A model generated the notes under the pieces. It ran no database searches. It saw nothing but the letters and a program-made list of their open reading frames with translations, and had not been told where the DNA came from. Shown one piece after another: positions 29,709-37,161 of a stretch of 64,000 bases of DNA. The DNA comes from a virus. Location of the stretch: positions 26,377 through 90,376 of the IMG/VR virus record IMGVR_UViG_3300009009_000003. One strand, 5' to 3'. Position 1 is the stretch's first letter, and each line of letters begins with the position of its first letter. A program made the position numbers and the translations under genes.

Positions 29709-30150
29709 ATTCCTTTTGTCTAAGTACTTCTCTTATGTTTCCCAAAGTTACTTTTTTGTTTGTCTCTTTTTGAATAGACCAGTTTTTAACCTTGCTTTCT
29801 CTTATATCTGCTGCTCTGGCCATTTGTGGCAGTGACCACCCACAAATTTTTAAACCTTCTATGCATTTTGTTACTGATACTTTGGGGTTATTGGTAAACG
29901 CTTTCAAAAATTTTCTCTTGTCCGGAGTAAGTTTAGGGTACTTTTTATATTTGCCCAAAGGTCTTACTTTGATTTTTACATCTTTCAACCATCCTGTTAA
30001 AAGATATGTAGAAACACCCAACAACTCTGCTATTTCCGGAATACTCATTTCTTTGTATAGTTTTTTTAAGCAGGAAGCCAGTGATCTATATCCTAATTCA
30101 TCGGCTTTGCGTGTGGCTCGTAGGAAGTTGCTGCTGTTAATTAATTTCAT
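29662..30150 (-). CDS. HTH DNA-binding protein, two HTH motifs
   Basis: A 162-residue basic protein with MSIPEIAELLGVSTYLLTGW (about 35-54) and SLPQMARAADIRESKVKNWS (about 106-125), both helix-turn-helix in form, and a strongly basic end (CADRKNRRKKILK). Its plan matches the two-HTH protein at 7711. It is coupled to the zinc protein upstream by a 4-base overlap. Probably a regulator or nucleoid-type protein; target unknown. Confidence 0.65.
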   Translation of the reverse strand: MKLINSSNFLRATRKADELGYRSLASCLKKLYKEMSIPEIAELLGVSTYLLTGWLKDVKIKVRPLGKYKKYPKLTPDKRKFLKAFTNNPKVSVTKCIEGLKICGWSLPQMARAADIRESKVKNWSIQKETNKKVTLGNIREVLRQKEFECADRKNRRKKILK

Positions 30151-30362
30151 GATCTAAATCTTGTCTTTTTTTGAACATCTTTTCCGTCTACAACACACAA
30201 ATATATCTGCTCATTGCATTTATAAAAACCTGTGTTTTTTTGGGGATAAAAAACTCGATGCTTTTTTTTACAGACTACACAATCAATATATTTCTTTGGT
30301 TTTTCTATTTCTTTAGATTTTTCAAGTTCCTCTTTTGTGAGAAAGAAATAATTTGGTTTCAT
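30147..30362 (-). CDS. Small zinc-binding protein
   Basis: A 71-residue protein. The start at 30362 is chosen because its ATG overlaps the helicase stop (ATGA); an upstream in-frame ATG would extend it into the helicase gene. CVVCKKKHRV (about 28) and YKCNEQIYLC (about 48) form a likely zinc ribbon, with basic ends. Function unknown. Confidence 0.6.
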   Translation of the reverse strand: MKPNYFFLTKEELEKSKEIEKPKKYIDCVVCKKKHRVFYPQKNTGFYKCNEQIYLCVVDGKDVQKKTRFRS

Positions 30363-31702
30363 ATCCAATTGTTTTCCATATAAATACAAAGTCTGCTTCC
30401 AAAGTGGTCTATCAAATAGGTGTGTGATGGATCAAAGAAATCGTATATTATGACCTCTTCTTTATCAGAAGTTCTTCGCAAACCTCTTCCTATTGCCTGA
30501 ATTGTGGGTATTTCCCCTTTCCCACCTCCTGCGTTTATTATTATGTTCAATGAAGGTATGTTTATTCCTTCTCTCCATACAGAAGTGACAATAACCACAT
30601 CCAGTGTTTTGTTGTTTAAAAGCCTTTTTGTGTGTTCTCTTGATTCGCTTTCAGTAGCACCATTTACAAAACTACTTAGCAATTGGTTTTGTAAACACAT
30701 TTGGTGCAATCGTTCTCCATGCTCAATTTTATTAACCAGAATAAGAACTGTTTTTTTCTCATTTCTTGCTTTCTTAACTACTTCAAGAATAGAGTCATTT
30801 CTTTTGTTATTAAGCAGTATTCCATATTCTATAACATCATTATAATTTCTGAGCTTCTTTACTTTTTCATTTATGGGAAGCTTTACTATCTTTATTTTGG
30901 GCTTTGCTAAAATTTCTAGCTTAGAGGCTTCATTTATTGTTTGCTGTGCAATTACAGGACCTAATAAACCCTCAATTGCTAGAATTTTTTCAGGATCAGT
31001 CGGTGGAGTTGCCGTAAACCCTAATCTAATCGGGGCGTGTATTTTATTTAATACATATTCATATGACGGTGATGAGGCATGATGAGCTTCATCCACAATA
31101 ATTGCATTATAGTTATTGTGTTCAACAACCATGTTTTTATATGTTTGTATTGTGGAGACAACTATGCCTTGTGTAGGTGTATTCTTTGTTGTGCCATCAA
31201 TATACATCACGTTTTTAAATTCTTTTGAGAACTCATCATAAAGCTGTTTTACTAGACTTATGGTGTGGGCAAGTATTAAAACGTTTGTTTCTTTCGGCAA
31301 GCAAGACAAAATTGCCATTTGGAGAACTGTTTTTCCTGATCCTGTCGGGGCAAGTATTAAACCCCTCTTCATGTTTGATTTTATAAAAGATTCTACTAAC
31401 AAACTCTGGTCTTCTCTAATCGTAAGATTTTTTAGATGAGGGCTTGAAAGAGTTATGTCCAAATCATATAAAATTTCTAGGTCTGTGCCAGGAAATTTAT
31501 TTACTATCCGAGACACCAATCCTGTGTAGAAGTAAAGTTTATTGCCATCCCTTTTATATACAGGCTTTCTCCACATCCTTCTTTCTTTTGTAAATCTTGT
31601 CTTTTGATAGAAGATTGCGTCGTGGGATAAAATGGGATGTATGTATCTCATTTCAGAGACATTAACAGAACTTCTAACTGGATTGTGAATGGTTATTTTC
31701 AT
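30359..31702 (-). CDS. SF2 DNA helicase, UvsW/DEAH type
   Basis: A 447-residue helicase with the motif series: Q-like REDQSLLVESFI, motif I LAPTGSGKTVLQ (about 114-125), Ia LAHTISLV, II IIVDEAHHAS (about 200-209), III GFTATPPT (about 227-234), IV LILVNKIEHGE, V TSVWREGINIPSL (about 381-393) and VI QAIGRGLRRTS (about 412-422). The N-terminal 95 residues are an accessory domain. This is the layout of T4 UvsW and related phage helicases that process forks and branched recombination intermediates. Confidence 0.85.
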   Translation of the reverse strand: MKITIHNPVRSSVNVSEMRYIHPILSHDAIFYQKTRFTKERRMWRKPVYKRDGNKLYFYTGLVSRIVNKFPGTDLEILYDLDITLSSPHLKNLTIREDQSLLVESFIKSNMKRGLILAPTGSGKTVLQMAILSCLPKETNVLILAHTISLVKQLYDEFSKEFKNVMYIDGTTKNTPTQGIVVSTIQTYKNMVVEHNNYNAIIVDEAHHASSPSYEYVLNKIHAPIRLGFTATPPTDPEKILAIEGLLGPVIAQQTINEASKLEILAKPKIKIVKLPINEKVKKLRNYNDVIEYGILLNNKRNDSILEVVKKARNEKKTVLILVNKIEHGERLHQMCLQNQLLSSFVNGATESESREHTKRLLNNKTLDVVIVTSVWREGINIPSLNIIINAGGGKGEIPTIQAIGRGLRRTSDKEEVIIYDFFDPSHTYLIDHFGSRLCIYMENNWI

Positions 31703-31723
31703 AAAAATTTCTAGGTCAAAAGG

Positions 31724-32089
31724 TTAAATTTTATTTATATCTACATTTGGTATTCTGTATGATTTTAAAACTTCCTTTAATTTGTCTTTTTCAAATTTAT
31801 TAAGAAATTTTTTAAAATATTTTACAACATATTTCTTTTTGTGACATTTACATTGATTGGAGAAGGCGCAGGCTCCCAACAATTTGGTAGAGTTCCACTT
31901 ATCACACCATGTAAATAGGGACGGATTGAAATCTGAGCATTTTTCCGTTTTAATTTCTTTAAAATCTTTTGCATTTATACGACAAGCAATGGTGATGTGC
32001 ACTTTGTTCTTTTTATGCTCGTCTGTAATTGTGCTTTTTAAACCATTTACACAATACGAACAGATTATCTCATCATGTTTTTTGTTCAT
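31724..32089 (-). CDS. Cys-rich protein of unknown function
   Basis: A 121-residue protein with eight Cys: CSYC (about 10), C36, C51, C62, C73 and CKCH near 79, likely one or two zinc sites, followed by a Lys-rich tail (KKKYVVKYFKKFLNKFEKDK). It starts with its ATG on the stop codon of the ribbon-helix-helix gene. The family is not recognised. Basic character suggests nucleic-acid binding. Confidence 0.6.
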   Translation of the reverse strand: MNKKHDEIICSYCVNGLKSTITDEHKKNKVHITIACRINAKDFKEIKTEKCSDFNPSLFTWCDKWNSTKLLGACAFSNQCKCHKKKYVVKYFKKFLNKFEKDKLKEVLKSYRIPNVDINKI

Positions 32090-32283
32090 TATTTTATCTC
32101 TCCGAGATTTTTTGGATTTGGTGGTATAATATCGTTCTTAATCCAATTTGTTATTATAAAAGAAACTAGATTACTGATGCTTCTTTTTTGTGAAGTTGCC
32201 ACATCTTTTATCTTTTTGTAGTCCTTCATTTCTATTGTTACTCCTATTTGGATGGTGTTTTTTTCTTCGTTCTTATTTTTCAT
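32089..32283 (-). CDS. Ribbon-helix-helix regulator (Arc/CopG type)
   Basis: A 64-residue protein using the ATG at 32283, which has AAGGGA upstream; a GTG at 32343 in frame has no ribosome site. NTIQIGVTIEMKDYKKIKDV then SQKRSISNLVSFIITNWI give the beta strand and two helices of an RHH dimer. It is the first gene behind a strong promoter that carries an inverted repeat over its -10 box, so it probably represses itself and the downstream replication operon. Confidence 0.7.
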   Translation of the reverse strand: MKNKNEEKNTIQIGVTIEMKDYKKIKDVATSQKRSISNLVSFIITNWIKNDIIPPNPKNLGEIK

Positions 32284-32348
32284 TTCGAAATCCCTTCTCC
32301 ATTTGTTCTCCGAGATACTTCTTTTAGAAAAAGAGAAGTTCACCGAGA

Positions 32349-32392
32349 TATGTTATAGTGTAGTATTATAACATAAAAAATATTAAAATCAA
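32349..32392 (-). promoter_or_regulatory. Promoter with overlapping operator, head of the replication operon
   Basis: Minus strand TTGATT (32387-32392), 16-base spacer, TATAAT (32365-32370) in the extended form TGTTATAAT. A 9-bp inverted repeat, TATGTTATA and TATAACATA (32349-32357 and 32367-32375) with a 9-base centre, covers the -10 box, a likely site for the RHH protein encoded just downstream. Confidence 0.75.
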
Positions 32393-32415
32393 GTGAAAAG
32401 TGAAAATGGCACAAA

Positions 32416-32445
32416 AAAAGGGATGTGGTTTCCCACATCCCTTTT
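32416..32445 (-). terminator. Strong rho-independent terminator
   Basis: AAAAGGGATGTGG (32416-32428) and CCACATCCCTTTT (32433-32445) form a perfect 13-bp stem with a 4-base loop, followed leftward by further T residues (TTTTTTT in total). It ends the leftward unit from 39109 just before the 32392 promoter. Confidence 0.9.
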
Positions 32446-32465
32446 CTTTAACCATCCATCCTTTT

Positions 32466-32546
32466 CTAAACAACAATGGAGATTGTTACCAATATTAAAA
32501 ACACAAAGACCAATATAAATATTTTTTCTTGGATGGAATCATTCAT
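32466..32546 (-). CDS. 26-residue membrane micropeptide
   Basis: MNDSIQEKIFILVFVFLILV is the first part of a peptide that is nearly all one membrane span after a short polar start. ATG at 32546 overlaps the end of the preceding gene (ATGAATGA). The ribosome site is weak, so expression would depend on coupling. Same plan as the peptides at 13660 and 38413. Confidence 0.4.
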   Translation of the reverse strand: MNDSIQEKIFILVFVFLILVTISIVV

Positions 32547-32913
32547 AAATCTTATCCAGTTCACTTGAGATGAGTTCATGAAGATAATCTTTTGTGGATT
32601 CATACTTTCGTGGAAACTTCCCCAGGATGGAAAGCTTGAACCCAAACATTAGATCAGATGTTACCTTTATGGTAAAATCAGAATAACCATCCCAAAATCC
32701 ATTTTCATTCATGTGATGATAGGATGAGTGGATAACTAATTTTTGCCCGTTCGATTCATAAAAATCGAAGATTGGATCGTCAATTGGAAATCTCTTTACC
32801 ATTTCCTCTATTTTTTCTGTATGTTTTTCCTCCCATTCTTTGTTGTCCATCTGAATACATCTTAAACGAGCATCAGTTAAAGTGGCCAGTTCTTGATAAA
32901 TCTTTTTTGGCAT
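32539..32913 (-). CDS. Protein of unknown function, early region
   Basis: A 124-residue protein starting at the ATG at 32913 (GAGG five bases upstream). The N-terminus is helical (KKIYQELATLTDARLRCIQM), the C-terminal half contains strands (KLVIHSSYHHM, DFTIKVTSDLMFGFKLSIL) and a last helix. No known motif. It is the last sizeable gene before the terminator at 32416. Confidence 0.65.
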   Translation of the reverse strand: MPKKIYQELATLTDARLRCIQMDNKEWEEKHTEKIEEMVKRFPIDDPIFDFYESNGQKLVIHSSYHHMNENGFWDGYSDFTIKVTSDLMFGFKLSILGKFPRKYESTKDYLHELISSELDKIYE

Positions 32914-32922
32914 AAGCACCTC

Positions 32923-33102
32923 TTATATTTGGGTTGTGGATATTTCTACAGGTTTTCCATCCTTTTCACACAAAACTACGGCTATTTCCCATGTTCGTTT
33001 TTTCACATTTGCCATTTTTGCTATCTTTTGCTGTGCTTCATAAGACGTATTTGCTTCCACCTCATATTTTTTTCTTTTGTAAAAGCCAATGTATCCGTTC
33101 AT
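32923..33102 (-). CDS. Small conserved-type phage protein, 59 residues
   Basis: A 59-residue frame with GGAGGGATAAC just before its ATG at 33102. MNGYIGFYKRKKYEVEANTS then YEAQQKIAKMANVKKR and IAVVLCEKDGKPVEISTTQI gives a compact strand-helix-strand protein. I recall very similar short proteins (GF/YKGKxYEVxAxTSYEAQxKI...) in other phages, of unknown function. It fills the gap between neighbours exactly. Confidence 0.7.
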   Translation of the reverse strand: MNGYIGFYKRKKYEVEANTSYEAQQKIAKMANVKKRTWEIAVVLCEKDGKPVEISTTQI

Positions 33103-33103
33103 G

Positions 33104-33295
33104 TTATCCCTCCATTCCTTGTTCTCGTTTTTTAAATGGTGTATAGCTCTTCTTTTTTTGTACTGGATTATTTAAAATATCGATTATTTCAAATCTACAT
33201 CTGTTGGCTTCTTTGTTTTCATTATGAAAGAAGCAAACATCGTCTGGATTGTAATCTGATAGTTTCTTCCCACACTTTCTGCAATATCTGTCCAT
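33104..33295 (-). CDS. Small zinc-ribbon protein
   Basis: A 63-residue protein with YCRKCGKKL (about 4-12), CFFHN (about 21) and a further Cys in NRCRFE, a rubredoxin-like or zinc-ribbon knuckle arrangement. The C-terminus is basic (KKKSYTPFKKREQ) and its GAGGG codons supply the ribosome site for the next gene. Function unknown. Confidence 0.6.
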   Translation of the reverse strand: MDRYCRKCGKKLSDYNPDDVCFFHNENKEANRCRFEIIDILNNPVQKKKSYTPFKKREQGMEG

Positions 33296-33298
33296 TTT

Positions 33299-33520
33299 CT
33301 ACTCCTCACACATTTCGTCCATTATTCCTTTTTCACTTCCAGAGAGTTTTTTATAATTCTCATCCAAACGGAAAGAGAGTTTGGTTAATACATCTATTAA
33401 TTCGTAAGAGCATGTCTTAAATGGAATTTTTTCTTTTTGACAATCTTGAGTGAATTTTTTGGCAAGTTCCACTAAATTTAATGCTAATTCTTTTCTCATT
33501 TCTTTTAATTTTTCATCCAT
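33299..33520 (-). CDS. Small helical protein
   Basis: A 73-residue, all-helical charged protein (MDEKLKEMRKELALNLVELA, KLSFRLDENYKKLSG) with two isolated Cys. The ATG at 33520 follows GGAG. No family recognised; member of the leftward early group of small genes. Confidence 0.6.
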   Translation of the reverse strand: MDEKLKEMRKELALNLVELAKKFTQDCQKEKIPFKTCSYELIDVLTKLSFRLDENYKKLSGSEKGIMDEMCEE

Positions 33521-33532
33521 TGTTTTTCTCCA

Positions 33533-34063
33533 TTATATTTGGTATAATTGTTTAAATCTTTCCACCATTCCTTCATCAGATACAAATTGTATTATTTCCG
33601 ACCATTCTGCTAACCATAATTTATTGCATAACGAACATTTTATTATTGGTTCAATTTTGCCACAAAAGTGTTTTATCATACTGATTTGGTAATAGTCTGT
33701 TTTTCCTATAGTGGGAAAAGAGAATTTCACTTCATCAGTAGATGCTGGTAACTTCTCTCCATGATAACATTTCATGGTTATCATTATTCCATTATCTTTT
33801 GAAACAATGCTTGTCTGTCCTGGATTATTAGCCAATTCCTTACTGTGATAACCATTTAATGGTAATCCTCTATCATGTTGCAGATAATTACCTGGAAGAA
33901 TGGGGTCTTCATCAGTAAAAGGAATTCTCCAATTTGTGCCGAAATAATTTCCGGATATTAATTTAACGTCGTTTTTGTCTTGGTATCTTAAATAATACAT
34001 ATTTTCCAGTGTTCCGATTTTGATGGTTGCACCATCTGATTTTCTAATTGCATATTCACCCAT
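33533..34063 (-). CDS. Conserved phage protein with a Cys knuckle
   Basis: A 176-residue protein starting MGEYAIRKSDGATIKIGTLE, a start I have seen in proteins of other phages and bacteria (unknown function). Beta-rich first half (MYYLRYQDKNDVKL), then a His/Cys region (MKCYHGEKLP, HFCGKIEPIIKCSLCNKLWL) that may bind zinc. ATG follows GAAAGGAAA. It is among the larger early genes, so a host-takeover role is possible but unproven. Confidence 0.6.
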   Translation of the reverse strand: MGEYAIRKSDGATIKIGTLENMYYLRYQDKNDVKLISGNYFGTNWRIPFTDEDPILPGNYLQHDRGLPLNGYHSKELANNPGQTSIVSKDNGIMITMKCYHGEKLPASTDEVKFSFPTIGKTDYYQISMIKHFCGKIEPIIKCSLCNKLWLAEWSEIIQFVSDEGMVERFKQLYQI

Positions 34064-34089
34064 TGTTTTTTCCTTTCTGTTGTGGTTGT

Positions 34090-34296
34090 TTAGTATCCCA
34101 TACGATCCAGTTTCTCGTTTAACCTTTGTATAGCATTGGCTCTGTTTTTCTCACACATTTTTATAAATGGATTTGTTTTCTTCAGCCTCCGTATTGCTCT
34201 CGAATGTAATTCACCATTTTTATCAAAAACGTGTTTTCTATGGTACCTAAGTAATTTACTAATCTTTTCCGTGTTGTCCATGCATTTTGGATTCAT
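34090..34296 (-). CDS. Small basic protein
   Basis: A 68-residue strongly basic protein (KISKLLRYHRKHVFDKNGEL, SRAIRRLKKTNPF, RLNEKLDRMGY), mainly helical. It probably binds nucleic acid. The ATG at 34296 is preceded by GGAGAAATAAC. The gap upstream to 34440 holds no gene, only a hairpin. Confidence 0.6.
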   Translation of the reverse strand: MNPKCMDNTEKISKLLRYHRKHVFDKNGELHSRAIRRLKKTNPFIKMCEKNRANAIQRLNEKLDRMGY

Positions 34297-34393
34297 GTTA
34301 TTTCTCCATTGTTTTTTGTCGGGGATACTACTAAGAAAAGGGTATGTTTTTTATTACACCTCCATTCTGTTTAGTTTGTTTAACTACCTAATA

Positions 34394-34421
34394 CCATCCA
34401 CACTATAAATAGTGTGGATGG
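34394..34421 (-). repeat. Intercistronic hairpin
   Basis: CCATCCACACTAT (34394-34406) and ATAGTGTGGATGG (34409-34421), 13-bp perfect arms that extend imperfectly outward. It follows the stop of the DUF932 gene and has no T-run on the leftward side, so it is not a classic terminator. Confidence 0.75.
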
Positions 34422-34440
34422 GTTAGATAGTTAGAAATGG

Positions 34441-35331
34441 TTATGCTGCTTTTCGAAATACCCTTTCAACCACAACCATCTTTTCATTTTGAACATCTGG
34501 AGATGATATGTTGTGGGTAACAAATTGGGTAACAGCATTATGCATTTCGTAAAATGGAATTTTTCCGGTTTGAATATACTCATTTAATGTCATACCGCTT
34601 CCCACAATGGGAAGTGCCAAAAGCTTTGTTCGATGGTTTTCTCTTTTTACTTCCTCGTCTTCTTTTACCGATCCGAACGGAAGGTTTGTCCATATCTCCG
34701 TGAATTCCGGAATATCCAAAACCCTGGATTTGTTTTCTTTCCAAAAATCACAGAAGTCATGGACGTTTAGCAAATCGTCTTTGATGGACTCAATAATTTC
34801 CATCTCGTCCATTGCCATGCGGTGCCTTTGGGAAGTCTTTCTTCCTTTCCTGCCCACTACAACCGCACCATTCGAACATATTTGTCTTACTATATCCCAT
34901 GATATTGAAAAAACCAATTCTGTATCATAGGAATTTTTTAAGATTAATCTTGGATAATAGTTGTCCCCATTTATGTTAAAATCGGTTGTTTCTGGGAAAT
35001 CAAAAGAAGCAAATAATCTTGCTCCCTCCCCCGCAAATTTTATTTTGGTTTTTGATTCTCCCATATCAAGTGAAGGAAGGATTATATCCATCACCGCATC
35101 AATACATTCTTCATGGGTAAGAAGCTTGTATTGGTTTGAAACCATTGCATATGGGAGCTCCATCCCTTTGTACCTGCCCACAACCACATTTTTATCATCC
35201 CACAATTTGGTGTCTTTTGTGCCATAAAAAACACCTTCTTGCCAAACATCAGGAAATTCTGTTTCTGGGAAAGTGTTTCTTACTTTGTTGATGGCTTCAA
35301 TTTGTTTTTCGTATGTGGTGTTGTTAAACAT
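34441..35331 (-). CDS. DUF932-family phage/plasmid protein
   Basis: A 296-residue protein of the DUF932 (phage/plasmid-like) family: YAMVSNQYKLLTHEECIDAV (about 62-81), ILPSLDMG, FAGEGARLFASFDFPE, YPRLILKNSYDTELVFSIS (about 125-143) and RQICSNGAVV (about 149-158). The family is common on conjugative plasmids and phages and has been discussed as anti-restriction or DNA-repair related; no activity is established. ATG follows GGAGAAATAAA. It is one of the largest early genes and is flanked by a hairpin at its 3' end. Confidence 0.8.
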   Translation of the reverse strand: MFNNTTYEKQIEAINKVRNTFPETEFPDVWQEGVFYGTKDTKLWDDKNVVVGRYKGMELPYAMVSNQYKLLTHEECIDAVMDIILPSLDMGESKTKIKFAGEGARLFASFDFPETTDFNINGDNYYPRLILKNSYDTELVFSISWDIVRQICSNGAVVVGRKGRKTSQRHRMAMDEMEIIESIKDDLLNVHDFCDFWKENKSRVLDIPEFTEIWTNLPFGSVKEDEEVKRENHRTKLLALPIVGSGMTLNEYIQTGKIPFYEMHNAVTQFVTHNISSPDVQNEKMVVVERVFRKAA

Positions 35332-35385
35332 TTTATTTCTCCATTCTTAAATTTAATATTTAGTAAACCATAAAACACACCCATT

Positions 35386-35571
35386 TCAGTTTTCCTCCAT
35401 AGGCAATCCTCCATCATTAAAGTTTTTCCCACTGTACTCCACAAACACAAATCGTGGTTTTTTTTCTTTTGCCGAGATATACCGATAAACACCATTTCTA
35501 ACGTTTTCCATTGCAGTACGATTTGAAACTTTCAGGACGCACCCTGTTTTGTTGTGGATAATTTTTTTCAT
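35386..35571 (-). CDS. Small protein of unknown function
   Basis: A 61-residue protein; the ATG at 35571 is preferred because GGAGGAAAAG precedes it, four codons after an upstream in-frame ATG. MKKIIHNKTGCVLKVSNRTA followed by NGVYRYISAKEKKPRFVFVE looks like a small beta fold. No known motif. Confidence 0.6.
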   Translation of the reverse strand: MKKIIHNKTGCVLKVSNRTAMENVRNGVYRYISAKEKKPRFVFVEYSGKNFNDGGLPMEEN

Positions 35572-35596
35572 CTTTTCCTCCATTATGGGTTAACAG

Positions 35597-35638
35597 TTAA
35601 CGAAGCCCCATCCATTTTATGGATGAGGCTCTCGTTAA
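35597..35638 (-). repeat. Intercistronic hairpin (imperfect)
   Basis: Outer arms TTAACG (35597-35602) and CGTTAA (35633-35638), inner arms CATCCAT (35609-35615) and ATGGATG (35619-35625), with a bulged GC-rich middle. Placed just after the stop at 35642, no T-run. Confidence 0.6.
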
Positions 35639-35641
35639 ATG

Positions 35642-36049
35642 TTACACAAGGCCCATCTTTTTTGCTTCAACATAAAGATGGGGTTTGTTTTTAAACCTTC
35701 TTGGTATATGTTTGTCAATTTCTTTGGAATACACATAATGTTGTATTCCCATTGACATTAGCTTTTTGATGCAATCATCAAACCCCAGGTTTACCAGTTT
35801 TTTTGCAATTGAAAGGGATTCTCCAGAGTGATAACAATCATTATAGTATTCCACTCTTACTGCATATGGAATTCTTTCCGGCTGGAGTCTTGACACATCC
35901 AGATTCCTTTGTGAGTGAATGGTCAATACAGGATTATGTATACTATAATGTTTGTGTAGTACTTCTACATGTGGATGGTCAACTTTGTTATATGAAAAGT
36001 TTTTTTCTGCCCAATATACAAAATAATACTTTGGATGTTCTTTTTTCAT
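35642..36049 (-). CDS. Protein of unknown function, early region
   Basis: A 135-residue protein starting at the ATG at 36049 behind GGAGGTAAAA; longer in-frame starts have no good site. His/Tyr-rich first half (KYYFVYWAEKNFSYNK, HPHVEVLHKHYSIHNP), then YAVRVEYYNDCYHSGESLSI and a helical C-terminus (AKKLVNLGFDDCIKKL). Alpha/beta protein without a recognised motif. Confidence 0.6.
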   Translation of the reverse strand: MKKEHPKYYFVYWAEKNFSYNKVDHPHVEVLHKHYSIHNPVLTIHSQRNLDVSRLQPERIPYAVRVEYYNDCYHSGESLSIAKKLVNLGFDDCIKKLMSMGIQHYVYSKEIDKHIPRRFKNKPHLYVEAKKMGLV

Positions 36050-36060
36050 TTTTACCTCCA

Positions 36061-36252
36061 TTACCATTTTGGCCATGCGTTTACTTCACTTGCATTAGTA
36101 GCCATTGTTCTTGTCATTTTTACATGGGATGTGTTTTCAATATCCCATCTGTTGATTATGGCCCAGATGTAGCCATTCGTCACAGTATATCCTATATGAA
36201 TGGCTTTTTTTTGATCAATCAGTTTTTTTGCCCTTTCTTTACTTATTACCAT
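36061..36252 (-). CDS. Small basic protein
   Basis: A 63-residue protein (MVISKERAKKLIDQKKAIHI, GYTVTNGYIWAIINRW), with GGGAGGCAAAAA before its ATG. A short helix is followed by a beta segment. The start overlaps the end of the 31-residue frame at 36239. No family recognised. Confidence 0.6.
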   Translation of the reverse strand: MVISKERAKKLIDQKKAIHIGYTVTNGYIWAIINRWDIENTSHVKMTRTMATNASEVNAWPKW

Positions 36253-36334
36253 TTTTTGCCTCCCTTTTAATAGGTGGATTGTTTAATGACGTTTCCATTA
36301 TTTTTTTCATTACTTCTTTTTCCAGTGAATTCAT
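36239..36334 (-). CDS. 31-residue peptide, possible gene
   Basis: MNSLEKEVMKKIMETSLNNP starts a short charged helical peptide with a perfect GGAGG nine bases before its ATG at 36334. It fills the gap between two genes and its last codons carry the ribosome site of the next one. It may be a real micro-gene or mainly a translated leader that couples its neighbours. Confidence 0.45.
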   Translation of the reverse strand: MNSLEKEVMKKIMETSLNNPPIKREAKNGNK

Positions 36335-36335
36335 T

Positions 36336-36572
36336 TTAAAATCCTCCAATTGGCGTTATCTGTTCAGAGTAGGCCCAGTGGCCATTTTTTAGTGTAAACA
36401 ATACCCTGTTTTTTTCGACCTCAGAATATGGTACAATGTTTTGTCTGCGACCATATTTTTGTCTGGGGTATAGAGTTACTTCCATTTCTTCAATAATAGC
36501 TTCCTTAGGTGGATCTTCGCCAAATCCACCTCTCCACATTACTTTGTCTCCCACTTTTAGATACTTTTCCAT
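36336..36572 (-). CDS. Small phage protein (WRGGFG type)
   Basis: A 78-residue protein: YLKVGDKVMWRGGFGEDPPK, a beta-rich middle and FTLKNGHWAYSEQITPIGGF. The pattern V-G-D-K-V-x-W-R-G-G-F-G...NGHWAY...QI resembles small SH3/KOW-like barrels that I have seen in phage genomes, function unknown. The ATG follows GGAGGAAAAGCT. Confidence 0.65.
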   Translation of the reverse strand: MEKYLKVGDKVMWRGGFGEDPPKEAIIEEMEVTLYPRQKYGRRQNIVPYSEVEKNRVLFTLKNGHWAYSEQITPIGGF

Positions 36573-36620
36573 AGCTTTTCCTCCATTAAATTGTTTTTCT
36601 CAGACAATAAACCCACAAGT

Positions 36621-36646
36621 GTAACCACTTAATAATAAGTGGTTAC
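36621..36646 (-). repeat. Intercistronic hairpin
   Basis: GTAACCACTTA (36621-36631) and TAAGTGGTTAC (36636-36646) with a 4-base loop; flanking AACCCACAA and TTGTTGGTT extend the stem with one mismatch. It follows the stop of the gene at 36658. Confidence 0.75.
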
Positions 36647-36657
36647 CGTTTGTTGGT

Positions 36658-36939
36658 TTATTTGTTGAAAAATTCCAAAACCTCTTCTATTTTTACCATT
36701 TCTTCATCGAATGTCTCTTTGTAGACACTCCGTACTTTCTTGGAAACAAAAACCATTCCAAGAAGTATTCCAATCATTGCTTCTTTTGCGGTAATGTTTT
36801 TTTCTTTTGCTTGATCCCTTAATTCAGAAATTATAAATTCATCCAGTTTATTTTTGAAGTTTTCCGAAAAGTTAATAAATATCTCTTCACGGCTCTCTTC
36901 TCCATTAGTAAATGTAAACTGCCCACCATATACTGCCAT
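36658..36939 (-). CDS. Small acidic protein of unknown function
   Basis: A 93-residue protein starting at the ATG at 36939 (GGAGGAAAGAAAA upstream). MAVYGGQFTFTNGEESREE is a short strand region; the rest is helical (FKNKLDEFIISELRDQAKEK, AKEAMIGILLGMVFVSKKV) with a moderately hydrophobic helix that may pack in a bundle. No motif recognised. Confidence 0.6.
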   Translation of the reverse strand: MAVYGGQFTFTNGEESREEIFINFSENFKNKLDEFIISELRDQAKEKNITAKEAMIGILLGMVFVSKKVRSVYKETFDEEMVKIEEVLEFFNK

Positions 36940-36953
36940 TTTTCTTTCCTCCA

Positions 36954-37133
36954 TTAATTGTTTTCTAGTATTTTAAACATGATCTCCATTACCACTTTTG
37001 ATGCTCTATTTACGGAAAAGTAATCGTCCCAGAGATATTCCTGATTCTCTTTTCCAGCCTTGATTTCGTTTTGAAGCAAGTCCATCACACTGTTGAGTGT
37101 GTGGATGGTCTGCTTCATTCCATCCATCGTCAT
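36954..37133 (-). CDS. Small helical protein, 59 residues
   Basis: The ATG at 37133 has GGAGGTGTAGC directly upstream and is preferred to one at 37172 that is buried in a hairpin stem. MTMDGMKQTIHTLNSVMDLL and a second helix (SVNRASKVVMEIMFKILENN) make a short helical hairpin protein. Function unknown. Confidence 0.6.
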   Translation of the reverse strand: MTMDGMKQTIHTLNSVMDLLQNEIKAGKENQEYLWDDYFSVNRASKVVMEIMFKILENN

Positions 37134-37161
37134 GCTACACCTCCATCCAAAAAAGGTTTTT

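Noticed and set aside
35551-35570. Further DnaA box (TGTGGATAA) near 35560
   Set aside because: It lies inside codons of a small early gene and is isolated, so chance occurrence is likely; it also warns that the single box at 38616 may be chance.
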